Source: Lunularia cruciata
Lineage: Eukaryota; Streptophyta; Marchantiopsida; Lunulariales; Lunulariaceae
Length of the DNA stretch: 64,000 nucleotides
Direction of reading: 5' to 3'
Assembly: GCA_948567375.1 (NCBI GenBank)
Contig: OX419755.1
Location: forward strand, 74,094,944 to 74,158,943
The notes beneath the pieces were generated by a model, which was not told the origin of the DNA, made no database searches, and worked only from the letters and a program-made list of their open reading frames with translations. Each line of letters opens with the position of its first letter. Positions within the stretch are counted from its first letter, which is position 1. Shown piece by piece: positions 31,725-44,452 of the stretch. A program made the position numbers and the translations under genes.

Positions 31725-33820
31725 ATGCTCAAAAACTAGCTTGGATGATTCACCCATTGAAAAACATGGAGAGAAAAATGGAGCATGGGCAAAGCAAGAC
31801 TTAATAAATTGTAACTCCTAATCTAGTTGGTAGTCATGGAGGAAAGAAGGGAGGTCTTCAATAGTGGGTGGATGTAGGGTTTGTAAGGTAGAGAGATAAT
31901 GAAAGGAGAATGGGATTGTTCATAAAGGTGAGAGCGGTTGTATGGCCCATTTGTAATCACCAATTTGACCTATCATCAGGGAGTGACAAAGGCAACAATG
32001 ATGTAGCGGCGTGAAGCTATGGAGATTCTACAATCTGCTTGGCTATGGTCGCATTATTAATGATGTACTCTTCTTGGAGTGCTATACAATCTCTTCTCAA
32101 AACCTCTGAATCCTAGGGGAAGTCTTGAGATGTCCCAAAGCACCTCCACGAGCTAGAAGGAGTAATGTACATTGTGGAAATAAGGCCAATAAAGTCTAAG
32201 TGGAGGCATCTCTCCCATGGTCATTGGCCAACATAACATGTAATATGAAGGAGAGTGTGGAGCCAATGATAAGACATAATGGCATGGGGATCTGAGTGTA
32301 CATCCATGGTTGAGGTAAACTTGGTAAGAATGCATGGATAGGTTCTAAAGATTGTAACCAAGAGTAAGTTTAGGAAGGCCTAGAGAGATACTACAAAGTA
32401 TGGATGAGGTATGGGGGTAGGAATAGCGATGGCTAATGCACACATATGGAAGAAATGAGATCCCCTTCTATGTTGTGCTAGTCCAATCTTGATCTATGGA
32501 TAATCTAGACAAGATTGTGTAGTACTTTGATGGGGTGGGATATATGGATGTGTTGAGGGTCTTGCTATATGAGAACAATCTTATGGGAGTGGTAGGAGTA
32601 GGAAGAGGGCTCAAGGTGGAAGGAGCATGTGAAGGATATGTGACATGAAGATAAGGGATAGGAGGGTCAAGTGATGGAGCATCTTCCATAGGGAAATCAA
32701 TTCCTATAGGGCCTTTTGGTGGTATAAGAGAAGTATGTGACCGGAGATCAGAGGAACACCATTTGGATAAACCTTAGCAATTGTAGGTGTATGTTGAAAA
32801 AACATTGTAAGTGCAGAGTTAAACATATAAGGTGTGAGGTACTAGATGAGGATTACATGTAAGGTAGTCCTTCTATAGCCTATACCAAGGAACAAAAGGG
32901 AGTATGAAGAGATAGGCTACTAAAATTGTGAATAGCCCAAAGAGGACAAAGAATATACCATCCCATAAGAGTGAGACATAATAGATAAATTCTATGTGTC
33001 CACACTCAAAAGAGATAAACAAGAAAGAGCATAGAAAAATTTGGCTAAGGGAGGTGAGAAGTGCCTATCTAAGACCACAAGAGATCTCTTTCATTGCCTC
33101 TAATATCTAGTTTACAAGCATGTCTAAATGTTTGTCCCATCCTAGTAGTGCTTGATTGATGCCCCCAACTACCCATTGTTAAAATTGATGAAGTCCTCAA
33201 AGGTGTATCTCACCATAAGCTATGAAATCTACTCCCAAAAAACCCTTCTTGTCTATAATAAATTTGCTTGTTGGTTAGCCAATTTTTACACATGATGCCT
33301 ATTTGTTGTCCATCTCCATTGGGGCCACAACTCATCCTACCATTAGCTTCTAAATATCTTGTAAGAGTCTTAAATTTTATGCTTAGGTCACTAATTTCCC
33401 ACTAGATTCCTTAATGCCATGCTTAAATCCCTAATTACACTACAAATGTCCTTATGAACTATCAATTACTTTGAAGATGTAGAAAGTAGGCTACATCAAC
33501 TGATTTTTTACTTTTTTTTATAGCTACTATTATCAAGCTTTGCCATCTGTCCTACCCAGCCATACCCAAGAAGGTAAATATGCACAAGCTCACACACATT
33601 TAATCCTATCTTGCTTATTTCTGAATTGTGCACACTTAAGCCATAATTGTTCTGCTTCCAAACTTGATCAAGTATTCAATAATTAAACTCATTCATGTTA
33701 ATTATTGCTAGTAATTTAAAGGAAAACTTCCCAACACATGGTTAAAATCTAGTTGATGTCCACTCTTGCTGCATGTGAAAGTCTATGCAATAGATGGTTT
33801 CACATTTAGCTTTTGAGACC
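31725..33820. other. Unclassified DNA, probably old transposon remains
   Basis: Stops in all frames. A minus frame at 32468-32689 is Pro/Thr/Ser-rich but has no identifiable domain. No LTR or terminal repeat was recognised. Confidence 0.35.
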
Positions 33821-33995
33821 TCGTAAGATTTTGTAAGATTTTGTAAGATTTTTAATGGGTATCTCATAAAATTAATTTTATGGCTATTGGAATGGCATGA
33901 CCTAAATTCTTTTACGTGAAAAGCCTCTATAGCCGTAAAATATTTTTTGGAAATCAAAACCATGACCCATGGCTTTTTATGGATCATGGTGTTTA
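33820..33995. repeat. Cluster of palindromes and short tandem repeats
   Basis: A 10 bp unit 'gtaagatttt' is repeated three times at about 33823-33852, followed by a perfect 18 bp palindrome (CATAAAATTAATTTTATG, 33865-33882) and a 12 bp-arm hairpin (33959-33970 with 33979-33990, one mismatch). This resembles part of a MITE or the end of a DNA transposon, possibly linked to the Harbinger remnant downstream. No boundaries were defined. Confidence 0.4.
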
Positions 33996-34465
33996 TGAGA
34001 AACACCCATAAATATTACTGGTGATCTTTAAGACTCCAAATTTTGATTAGGAACTTGATTAGGATTTTTGAAATTTGAAAATTGCCACTTGTAGTGAAAA
34101 GGGTCCATGGTGGGTGTGAATGACCTTAAATTGAAATCAAGTGGAGTATTTCCTCAAAATCCAATTATAATGCCATGGTCAAGCAATTGCACCTTGCTCC
34201 ACAATCAAATTGCAAAATGCATTCAGGTGATTTGAGAGATACATTACATGGTGGTGGTCTCAAGATAGATGATTGGAATGATAATTGGAGCAAAGGAGAG
34301 GAGGATGAGAACTAGTAGGAATTTTTAATGAAGTGGTGGAAATTTGCTAAGGAATCCCATTACCTACAAATAGAATTCAATGTACTCATAACATTGAATT
34401 TGTTTTGGAATATTTTAGGAGGTTGAATCAAATAGCTTTCAACAGCTTTTAGATAGTTAATTAGA

Positions 34466-35395
34466 ATGGATTCAAATTCTTTCTATTCTTTAGTAGATGA
34501 AATTAAAGATCATTTTGTGTTTAAGAATTCATCCAAGAGAAACCAAACTCCAATATGGATCCAAGTTGCACTTGCACTTGACCACCTTGGACATCATGAC
34601 AATGGTGTCAATGTTGCTCAAGGGTTCAATATATGGGAGATTTTTTTTGGCTTTATAGTAAAATTAACCTATCAAGTAATGAGTGCAATATTTGTGTCTT
34701 TGGAAAGGAAGTGAGATGGCCGGATAGGGAAGAGAAAGCATGGATTTCTTCTTATTTTGGACAAAAAGGGTTGATTGGATGCCTTAGTTTAATTGATGGT
34801 ACTTTATATTTCATTTTCTCAAAGACTAACTATTGATGGGGACATTTATTTTATTCTATTAATAAACAAGTAGTATGTGACAACAAGAGAAATATTATAA
34901 TTTTATAGGAGGTAATTTTGCAATATGTATTCATTATGTTTTATTGGGTTGTTTAGGTACTTAACTATGTATTTTCACAGGTTATATCATTCTTTTCAAG
35001 GATGTTGGGCTCTTGCCATGACATGAATTGCCTCAAAAGATCAGCTATATAGACTCAATTGAACATCAAAAGAGAATCTGATTTGTTTGACAAACAATAG
35101 TTCTTGCTAGGAGACTCATGATACATTTGTATGAGACATTTAGCTCTATCTTGAAAACAAACTAGGATTGAAGAGAGAGTTGCCTTCAATATGTGTCTTG
35201 CTTGAGCTAGGTTACTGAATGAGCATTGCATTGACATCTTGAAAGCAAGATGATATTTCTTGGAAGAAATCTAAGTTCAATTGAATGACCCATCATGCAA
35301 TTCTTACGTATTAAAATGGGTTACAACATGCATTATTTTATATAATTTCCTCATCAACCAAGCTGATAAGGAAATTTTGTATATTTAGATGTAGC
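34466..35395 (+). pseudogene. PIF/Harbinger-type transposase pseudogene
   Basis: Reading across two or more frames, the typical order of a DDE_4 Harbinger transposase is seen: an N-terminal 'TPIWIQVALALDHLGHHDNG', then 'VRWPDREEKAWISSYFGQ', then 'GCLSLIDGTL' (first Asp, 34795-34797), 'VVCDNKRNI', 'GSCHDM' (second Asp, 35020-35022), a 'LLGDS' block, 'ARLLNEHCIDILKAR' (Glu, 35221-35223) and a C-terminal 'CIILYNFLINQADK'. Multiple stops and at least one frameshift make it inactive. Terminal inverted repeats were not found. It cuts and pastes DNA in its intact relatives, with a separate Myb-like partner that is not seen here. Confidence 0.8.
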
Positions 35396-35760
35396 AAAGG
35401 AATTAGAATGGGATGTTGCAGACCATGGTACATATGAGTACCACCTAAAGAACAAGGAAGAGACCAAGAGCTTTGTAATGAAAAATTGTCTCATTTTTTT
35501 GAATGCAAGACAATGAAATGTAAGACAATAAAATGGTGTTTCAATTGCTACTCATTTTGGTTTATGTGTGTGCTTACCCCTATCTCTTGAGTATACTAAG
35601 ATTTTCTTGCCTTTGGTCATGCTATGGGTTTGGGTCTCATAGTATTCAAATAAATCTCACTCCTTTCAAAATTGGAGTGAAATTAGGATTTAGAAGGGGA
35701 AGAAAGTTTATGTTTATGATAGTTTTCATGTTTATGAAAACTTATTGCAAGTAGTGTTTG
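35396..35760. other. Short unclassified gap between Harbinger remnant and element E
   Basis: AT-rich, no gene. A 20 bp hairpin sequence (gttttcat...atgaaaac) near 35722-35741 may be a trace of a DNA transposon end. Confidence 0.35.
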
Positions 35761-35874
35761 TTGGTGATAGAGTATCTAGTATGTAGGATTTTTGTATCTG
35801 AGAGAAGGTTGGAGTTTAGTATAGTTCTCATAAAGAGAAACTTCTCCTTGTTCTATATGATTACTCCAATCTAT

Positions 35875-36978
35875 GGCTTACTCCAATCAGGTTTAGCAAG
35901 AATTGGAACCATAACAAGGGGTTGCTTGAGCTCCTCAAAAGCTTTGAAGGCCTCCTTGTCCTCCAAAATCACCATCTATTCTACACATTCTTCATGTAGA
36001 TGGTCAATGCATAAGTCTTGTTGGAAAATGAGAAGATAAACCTCTTATAGTACCCAACCATCCCCAAAAAATTGTGTAACTTTGTCAAGCTTGAAGTGAA
36101 TGGAAGGTCTGAGATTTTCCTCACCTTCTCAAGATCAATTGCTATTCCATCTTTGGAAATGATGTGCCCCAAAAGTAGACCTTCTTCACAACAAAAGATG
36201 CACTTCTCTGGATTGAGTGATGCACTTGCTTCATCCAAGCATTGAAAAACCTTGATCAAGTGCTGAAAGTGCTCCTCCTTGCTCCCATAGACACAAAAGT
36301 CATCAATGAAGTCTTTCAAAAATTTTCCAATGAAAGGTTCAAACACCTTGTTCATGAACCGTTGGAATGTGGCTAGAGCATTGCAAAGCCCAAAAGGCAT
36401 GACCTTGAAAGCATAAGTCTCCCAAGGTGTGGTGAATATAATGAGTTTTTGATACTCTAGTGCAATCTTGATTTGGTTATACCCACTATAACCATCTCCA
36501 AAGATTGTAGGTCATGACCTACAACCTCCTCCAAGATCTCATCAATGAACGGCAGAGGGTAATAGTCCTTCTTAGTAATAACATTGAGCTTCTTGTAATC
36601 CACACATACCCAAAGCTTTCTATTCTTTTTCTTCACAATCACAATTAAAGATATCCATTTTGAAGTCTCCACCTCAAAGATAAATCCAACCTCCTTGAAC
36701 TTATCAATCTCTTCTTTCACATTTAAAGCTATTGGTGGACTAATATGATGTTGCTTTTGGCAGATTGGTTGTGCATATGATTCCACCTCTATCTTGTGCT
36801 CCTCCAAGGTGATTTCCTTTAGATCCTTGTAACTAAAAGCAAACACATGGATGAACCTTTGGAAAATTTCCTCAAATCTTATCTTCTTCTCCTTGGTAAC
36901 ATTTGGACCATACTTGAAGGTAGATAACCTCCTCTCTATCTCCTCAAGTGGCAATGGTGATTTATTTAGGTCTTTCAA
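35875..36978 (-). pseudogene. Element E reverse transcriptase
   Basis: RT motifs on minus: 'SPLPLEEIERRLSTFKYG' upstream linker, 'VCVDYKKLNVITKKDYYPLP', 'MPFGLCNALATFQRFMN' and the active-site box 'DFIDDFCVYG'. An RNase H-type linker 'IDLEKVRKISDLP' and the start of RNase H follow before the frame is lost at about 35875. A frameshift near 36457 separates the fingers from the palm. Confidence 0.85.
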
Positions 36979-37179
36979 AACCTTTGGCTTAGGTGCAAAA
37001 TCACAAGGGATACATATCTAAATCAGATTCAGATTTATCTTCTTCCATAGAAGTATCTTCCTCTATGCTTGTGTCCACATCTAAAACTCCATCTGATGAA
37101 TCTGATTCCCAATAATTAGAAGATGGTGTATTTGAATGTGAAGTGTTGGCAGTGTGAGTCACAAGAACTTTAACTCAAT

Positions 37180-37500
37180 GGTTTGATGACCCAATCCTCA
37201 AGTACTCTTTCTATCATCAATAAGTTGTGTGTGTGTTGCTCTCAACCATGGTCTCCCAAGAAGCAAATCATAGCTTAAATCCTTCAAGATTTGGAAAGTC
37301 ATGAGATTTTGAATTCCTATACCTAAAGCTACCACCTTATCCAGCACTCCTACATGTCAAATTTGTTTTCTGTTTGCCATGCTCACTACAAATGTTGAAG
37401 GCCTAGAAGGTATCATACCCAACTCTTCATCAACCTCTCTAACATGGCATTCACTAAAGATCCTCCATCAACAAGTGCATCCTTGATGTTATGACTATTC
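37180..37500 (-). pseudogene. Element E protease remnant
   Basis: Shifted frames on minus retain pieces of a gypsy protease: words close to 'VVALGIGIQNLMTFQIL' and 'LLGRPWLR' ahead of RT. Many stops. The region 36980-37180 is an acidic linker rich in Glu/Asp/Ser. Confidence 0.45.
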
Positions 37501-37869
37501 ACTCTCATATCAATCTTGGAGGCATATTCACAAGCCTCTCATGGTGTTGGTTTGGTATCAACCCACCCCATTGATACTAGAGCTTCCCATTTTGCTTTCT
37601 TTTTCCTCTTGCTCCTTGTAGAGCTCAAACTATCTCTAAGCTCCTTCCTCAAGGTAGGAATCAAAGCAATCAGTTGTCCCACTATGAATGATGTTAGCCT
37701 TGTGGCTACCAATATCCTCCAACATATTATAGTTTCATTGTTGCTTTGAGATCAAGAAGTCCTCCATTCCCAAATTTTTCCTTGGAGTCTTTGTTATTGA
37801 TGGTATTGAGGTGCTAGTGCGAGTGCTCCTAGTAAGCATAGGAGTATCCTTGAGAAGAGTGTACATCCT

Positions 37870-38333
37870 CTACAAAATGAGCTCTCTTCTTCTCTTATGC
37901 CAAAGATCCAAATTAAGACTTTTGGAGTGTATGCACTCCCTCTTCTCATAATTACTCTCAACCATATCTATGGATGTTATCCTCTTATCTTTATTTGGAT
38001 TATAAGCCACTTGGGTTTCATTATCTCCCTCTTTCCTTCTATTGGCTCTCTCATAACCTTCATGGTAAGTGGAATTTGGGTAATTCCTTTGGACGTGATC
38101 TCTTCCTTCATAACTAAAATTTTTTCTATCATTAAAGTTGTTGGTTGGTTGGCCTCCTTTATATTGATAGCTTCCATAACTCCTAGACCCTCTCTCCACA
38201 TTTTGATCCACCTCTTGCTTCTCCCATAGTTGCACTACATTGATCTTGAGATCTACAAGTTGTTCTATGATGGTTTGAAGTGGATCTTTTGGTAGAGGTG
38301 CAACAACCGGAGAAACTACTAATTGTGGTGCAA
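37870..38333 (-). pseudogene. Element E gag, 3' part
   Basis: Open from the D insertion point: 'VAPLPKDPLQTIIEQLVDL' then a low-complexity Asn/Gly/Tyr-rich tail. It continues the gag segment lying at 58097-58745 beyond element D. Confidence 0.65.
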
Positions 38334-38338
38334 CCCTT

Positions 38339-39059
38339 TGTAATACTCCAAGGACAAGAGAAGAGAGAAAACACAAATTTCACACTCAATCATCCAATGC
38401 CCCAAAGGGGCACATTCTCTTTATTATAGAGATTTTGGATCTCCTCCAAAGAAGCTCCACCATAGGATTAGGCACATAGATAGGTGACATGTAAGCAAGC
38501 TCCACCCTTGGATTCCTTACTTGGATGGGTGACATGTTGGTCCTGGTCCTATCTGGTTGGTCAAAACAAGCTTTGACTAAAGGGAATTTTCTTGTAAGAA
38601 TCTTAGTGGGTGAGGTACCATTGGAAAGTACTTGACAAGACAAACCGAGAGGGAGTGAAGTACAACTTTTGCTCTATTGGGAGGAGTGAAATTTGCACAT
38701 TTTTAAGGGCTAATTCATCCATTTAGGCCTCCAAAATTGCCTTCAAAGATTTTAGGTATATTTTGGTTCCTACTCTATTAGTAGAAGTCCCCTTTTGGTG
38801 ATACCTCTTTCTAATCTGTTTAGTCCATCATGTGTAACATCCTTCTAGATGTTACCAAACCAATTCTCACCTTTAAATCATATGTTTAGCTATTGGTTCT
38901 AAGGTTTTCAAGTCTATATTGGTTTATGCCCTATTAGTAGAAGGAATCTTTTGGTGATACTTCTATCTGATCTATTTTTACCATCATGTATAATATCATT
39001 CTGGATGTTACCAAATCAAGTTTCACATCTAGATCATATGGCTAGCTCTTGGTATTACA
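38339..39059 (-). repeat. 3' LTR of element D
   Basis: A 721 bp TG...CA repeat matching the split right LTR and the other family-1 LTRs. Confidence 0.93.
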
Positions 39060-39072
39060 AACCTCCCTCCTT

Positions 39073-42000
39073 TTAAGATGCAACGTCCTCATTGTGCAAT
39101 TGTTGCTCAAACGCTTGCACCAACATTGGTGCATGTGTCAAATTGGAAACAGGCTTCCCGGTTGCTTCATAGAGGGGGTAACCTTTCCATTGTACTAGAT
39201 AGTCCACCCACAGATGACAAGTACCACGCATACGGTTTTGGAGAATACGTTCCACTTCATATTCCTTTGTGCCATCAATGAGTGTCGGACAAGGTCGAAT
39301 GTCTTGTGTGGAATAACACTAGCTTGATCGGGGAGCATATTGGCATAGTAGGAAAACATGGAACACTGGATGGATCCTCATGTGTGGTGGTAGCTTGAGG
39401 TGATAGGCCACAACATCAACTTGACAAAGAATCAAGAAAGGCCCAATAAAACATGGTCTGAGCTTACAGGGTCCAACTAATGTGAGGTTGGTTATCAATA
39501 GCCACACTTGATTCCCAACATTGAAGTCCATGTGCCTATGGTGTGCATCAGCAAACTACTTCTGTCTATTTTGCACAATCTGTAATCTGTGCTTGGCGCT
39601 CTCCACACCTTGTTAGATTCTAGAAACAAATGTGTTGATTGCATTGACCTTGGTAGCCACTGGACGGATTCTTCATCAAGCTAGAAGGTGTGAAGGGATG
39701 CTCATCATACATGAGGAAGAATGGAGTGACCTAGGTGGATGCATTCATTGAATTGTTGTAAGAAAATTCCACCAAGAAGAGTAGGGTGTCTCACCTTTCT
39801 TGCTCTTTTAAGGTAAAGCCGTGTAACATGTCTTCAATAGTGCAATTAGCCCGCTCTGTTTGTCCATCTTTTGTAGGTAATAAGTTGTGGACATGGTCAA
39901 CTTGGTTTTGAAGATACCAAAGAGTGTTTTCCAAAACAAACTAGTGAATTGAGTACATCTATTGGTGATGAGTACTCAAGACAAGCCATGGTGAGAGAAG
40001 ACTGCATCTAAGTATAATTGAGCTAGTTGTGGAGCGGTCACATCCTTGGTGATAGGGCTTACATGAATCATTTTGATGAGCCGGTCTACAAAGATCACAA
40101 TGGAGTCAAACCCTGAGGTGGTCTTGGGTAATTCATAGACGAGATCCATACTCACATGTTCCCAACATTGGGTAGGAGTGGAGAGAGGTTGAAGGAGCCC
40201 TACAAGAGCTTGATTAGAAGCTTTGTTCTATTGACAAAGTAGGCAACTGCGCATGTAGTCCATCACGTCGTTACTCATCTTGGGCCAATAGTAATGGTGT
40301 TGGACTGCATCCAAGGTTGTGTCCACTCCGACATGACCTATAATGGCCAAATCATGACATTCCGCTAGAATGGTGGTATGTAATTCTAGGACATTTGGGA
40401 TCCATAATCTGCCATCATGAAAGGTGAGTCCTTGGGTGCGGGTAACGCCTTTGGATGATTGCACTTCTTCAATCCATAGATCAGTTTTTGTAGCAGCCAG
40501 AATTCAAGGTTAATTTTAACCTCTACCACCAAGTTGTTGGCTATTAGCATGCGTGTGAATGTATCTGCAAGTTAATTCTTACCTTCCAAGTAGGTGATTG
40601 TCATGTTGAAGCATTTTTGCCACTCTACCAACCAAATTTGGCAATGAGATAGATCCTTCAGCATCTTAAAGCAGACAAGAGGTTTATGTCTGTCTCTACT
40701 ACAAATGCCTTCTTGCCCAAATAGTGCTTCCAATGCTTGGTTGCAAGAACAATGACCAACTCTTCTCATTCCGTGGTGTGGTAGTTGCATTCTGCCAGTA
40801 ACAAATTTTGAGAGAAATATGCAATTAGATGCCATCTGTCATGCCACTCTTGTTGTAGGACTGCTCCTATTGTTATGCTTGATGCATCTATAGCCAACTT
40901 GATTAGACATTTTGGGTCATACCACTTCAAGATTGGTGCATGTAGCAAGGTGGCTTTCAATTCTTGAAAGGCCAACTCTTGTGTAGTTCCCCATGTCCAC
41001 TTCTTCCCCTTGCCAAGTAGTGCCATTAAAGGTTGTGCAACCTTGGAAAAGTCCTTGACAAATAATAAAATTTTGTCAACCCCAAGAAGCTCTTAAGTTG
41101 AGTCTGATCTTTTGGGGCACTCCATTTTTGAATGACCTCTATTTTATCCGTCAATACTTGAATGCTCTTTGCACTTACTCTATGCTCCAAGTAGTCTACT
41201 TCACACTTTCCAAACTTGCACTTTGAGATTTTGGCACACAATCAATTTTGTCTTAGAATCTGGAGGACTTCTCATAGATGTTGTTTGTGTTCCATCATCA
41301 TGCTACTGTATACTAACATGTTGTCCAAGAATAATAGAATTATCCAAGTATGGACAAAATATGTCATTCATTAGACTCATGGTGAGACCTAAAAGGCAAG
41401 TGCATTGGTGAGACCAAAAGGCATCACAAGATACTCAAAGTGGCCATACTTGGTTTGAAAGGCAATTTTGAACACATCTTCCTCTACAATTTGGATTTGA
41501 TTGTAACCACTTTGCAAGTCCAATTTGGTGAAGTATCTTGCTCCATATCGTTGATCAAACAAGTCATCCATGCAAGGTAAGGGGTATTTGTTCTTCATTG
41601 TTTGGTGATTGAGGCCTTGATAGTCAATGCACATGCGTATTGTATCATCCTTCTTCTTCACAAACAAGATAGGAGCCACATATGGTGATATGCTAGGTTG
41701 GATGAACCCTTTCTGCAGCATCTCCTCAGTTTGAGTCTTACACTCCTCCAACTCATGAGGTAATAGGCGATATAGGGCCTTACAAGGAGGTGTCTTCCTC
41801 AGGAGTGTCTCAATTTTATGATCTACTTTCCTTTTTGGTGGTAATCCTGAGGGTAGATCATCGGGAAAGACATCTTGAAATTCATTCACCACATCTTTCA
41901 ATTTCTCTAGAATTTGTCTATCAAGTTGTGCACTCTGGACTTCTCTTATTAGACCCATGAAACATCTATTGGTCTTATAGACAATTTCCGTCCCTATGAC

Positions 42001-43567
42001 ATATAGAGGCAGTTCTTGCTTGTGTGATTTTTCTTTAACCCCAATGATTGACCGTTGGTGGGTTCTCACTACTTTCTTCCTCCAATCTACCATAGGGTTG
42101 TAATGCTCTATCCATGGCATACCTAAGATTGCCTCATAGCGAGCTAATTGTATCACTTGCCACTCAATTGCTTCTTGATATTCTCCTACAGAGAATGTTA
42201 CCCGTCTAGGTAATGATTCAATCCTCTTTGTTTGCCTGTAAGGTAACTCTACTTCTTCACTCTCATCTCTCTCTAGATCCATTCCCAATCTTATTGCAAT
42301 AGAGCAAGACAAGAAATCTCTGTTGCTCCTAGATCTATTAATACTCTCACTTGATTGCCTTCTAGGACTCCATTCACAACAATCAATGTGAGGTTGCCTT
42401 TTGGGACCTTTGCGCATTTGTCTTCTTCCTTCTCCTCGCTTCTCCACTTCCTTATTGAGCTAGTAAGGCCGTGAGGTACATTTACTAGCAATTTTTGTTT
42501 CCCAAAGTGATTTCTACCTCCTCTTCTTCAGTGCACCTCTCCATGTTGTTCAAAGATTGCTTGTATGAAGGCCAAGAGTCTCTAGGGAAATGAGTGCAAT
42601 AGTTGGTAGATATGTGCCCAATACGGCCACAATTGCAACAACGGCATTGTTCTCCTCAAGTTCCTTCTCCTTGTGGGACTTCATCTCTTTATTCTTCTAC
42701 CCGTCCATGCTCTCCTTGAAGCAGTCGTGCTCCTCAATCTCAAAAATTAGGTTGCTCAATTCCATTGGTATTGGTCCACCCATGTGTGGCATTTCTGCCT
42801 GATAATGTTGAGGTGGAAATACTCCTTCACCTCCACTCAATGCTCTTACTATTCTTTACGCACAAGTAATGGCTTCAAATACCGTGTGAGGATTTTGCAC
42901 CATGACTTCTTAGCAAATCCACTCCTTCAACCCTTGTTTGAAATTGTAGAGAGACTCTGTTGGACTCATGTTGGTTACTGCAACTTGTAGATCCAAAAAT
43001 GCCTCCACATACTCTTTTATGTTATTCTTTTGTCTCAATCCCCATAGTCGGGTTTGGGCATCTGCACAAAATCCACCAATTGGAAATTCTTCAACAATCC
43101 TTCTTGCATTGTTGTCCATGTGACCTCACTTCTCTCTGCCAACATGGATCATTCCCAAGCATCATACCATATGAGGGCATTATTGGTCAAGTACCCACAT
43201 GCAAACACGCCTTCAGCATGCTTTGTGATCTCTTTTGAGAACAATAAAAAATATTGATTTATTCTTGAACTCCAATTTTCTACTACTCCCATTGTACGCT
43301 ACCCTTGTAAGGCTTGATGTTGCAAGTCTTCTTCATTGGGAGTAGCAATGTGGCTTCATTGTTGATAGGGTTCGTAGGCATGAAGGCCTCTCCAAGTACT
43401 TCAGTTGCAAGTACTAGGTTTTGAGATGGCTCTTCTTCTTGCATTGCTTAATCATTCTTGAGGATCTGCACTTGACTTTGTAATGTCTCCATGGTCATCT
43501 TAATCTCTCCAAATCCATTCAACATCCCTTGCATTTCTTGCATCAACTCTTGCAATTGCGGATCCAT
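39073..43567 (-). pseudogene. Element D gag-pol remnant
   Basis: Gag ATG at 43567 (MDPQLQELM). Gag core (~43240-42910), protease and RT start (42447-41389) with 'LIDLGAT'-type active site region and '[20 protein letters not shown]', RNase H (~41026-40570), integrase pieces (~40464-39660), GPF-type tail (39531-39319) and chromodomain (~39255-39090) with 'YLVQWKGYPLYEATGKP', where the usual Trp is changed. At 41316-41343 it has the same 5 bp deletion and LDN in place of LDD as element F. Many further frameshifts and stops. Confidence 0.82.
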
Positions 43568-43599
43568 GGTTCTTGTAACACTCAATTACTAATATCTAC

Positions 43600-44050
43600 T
43601 TCAATACAAAGTCAATATGATCACTTTGGAAGGCGCACAAACTATCAAAACTACCATTGGGACCTTAGAAGCTATCACTCACCAAAATTCCTAATCATAA
43701 AATCTCTAAACATCACTTTTGGTCTCACTCCATAATGAATTTCTACTTGAGTGTTGAAAGGAAGAGGATTTAGGACATTTGCATCCAAAAGATCATAATA
43801 GAATGTAGATTGTCAAATCCCACTCTCTGTTGTATACCACCATAGGTAGAATCACTAGTTTTGGTGAGTTCATTGCAATGCTATGAATTTTGCTCCAAAG
43901 TGATAAACTAGCATTTGCTCCAAAGTGATAAACTCTCATTTTCTCACGTTGGATGTACATAACCTTGATGTGGAATGGATTCAAGAATGGAAAACTAGGT
44001 GCGCAAAATTGTCGTCCTGGTGCATCCATCTCATCCGCTCTCTAAAATCC
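43600..44050 (-). pseudogene. Family-1 ORF0, element D copy
   Basis: The first frame (44029-43793) begins MDAPGRQF and includes 'SFPFLNPFHIKVMYIQRE' and 'YNREWDLTIYILL', ending in a stop. The second frame is decayed here. The same two-frame arrangement occurs in B and C. Product unknown. Confidence 0.5.
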
Positions 44051-44156
44051 TTCCCAAGTCTAGCTATTACTCTATATTATCCACCTCAAATTGCTCAGTT
44101 TCAGTAGTTCGTGTTCTTCCAAGAGAGATGATCCACTCTCTTGAACTACAAAACTT

Positions 44157-44168
44157 GCTCTGATACCC
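44157..44168 (-). promoter_or_regulatory. Primer-binding site of element D
   Basis: Minus strand reads GGGTATCAGAGC, one mismatch from the initiator-Met tRNA site, two bases from the 5' LTR. Confidence 0.85.
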
Positions 44169-44170
44169 AA

Positions 44171-44452
44171 TGTTATACTCCAAGGATAAGAGAAGAGAGA
44201 AGACACAAATTTCACACTCAATCATTCGGACCTTCTCTTTATTATATAGATAAAGAGTATCTCCTCCAAGGAAGCTCCACCATAGGATAAGGCACACAGA
44301 TAGGTGACATGTCAGCAAGCTCCACCCTTGGATTACTTACTTGGATGGGTGATATGTCATTCTTGGTCCTATTTGGTTGGTCAAACAAGCTTTGACCAAA
44401 GGGAATCTTTTAGGGAATCTTCTTGTAGGAATCTTAGAATCACATGGGTGAG
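44171..44452 (-). repeat. 5' LTR of element D, left fragment
   Basis: The inner 282 bp of the D 5' LTR, cut by insertion of C. The last five bases, GTGAG (44448-44452), are the C target duplication. The LTR resumes at 57643. Confidence 0.92.

Noticed and set aside
31725-33820. Possible Ty1/copia remnant on the minus strand
   Set aside because: A Pro/Thr-rich frame at 32468-32689 looked like a copia linker, but no integrase, RT or LTR motif could be found nearby.
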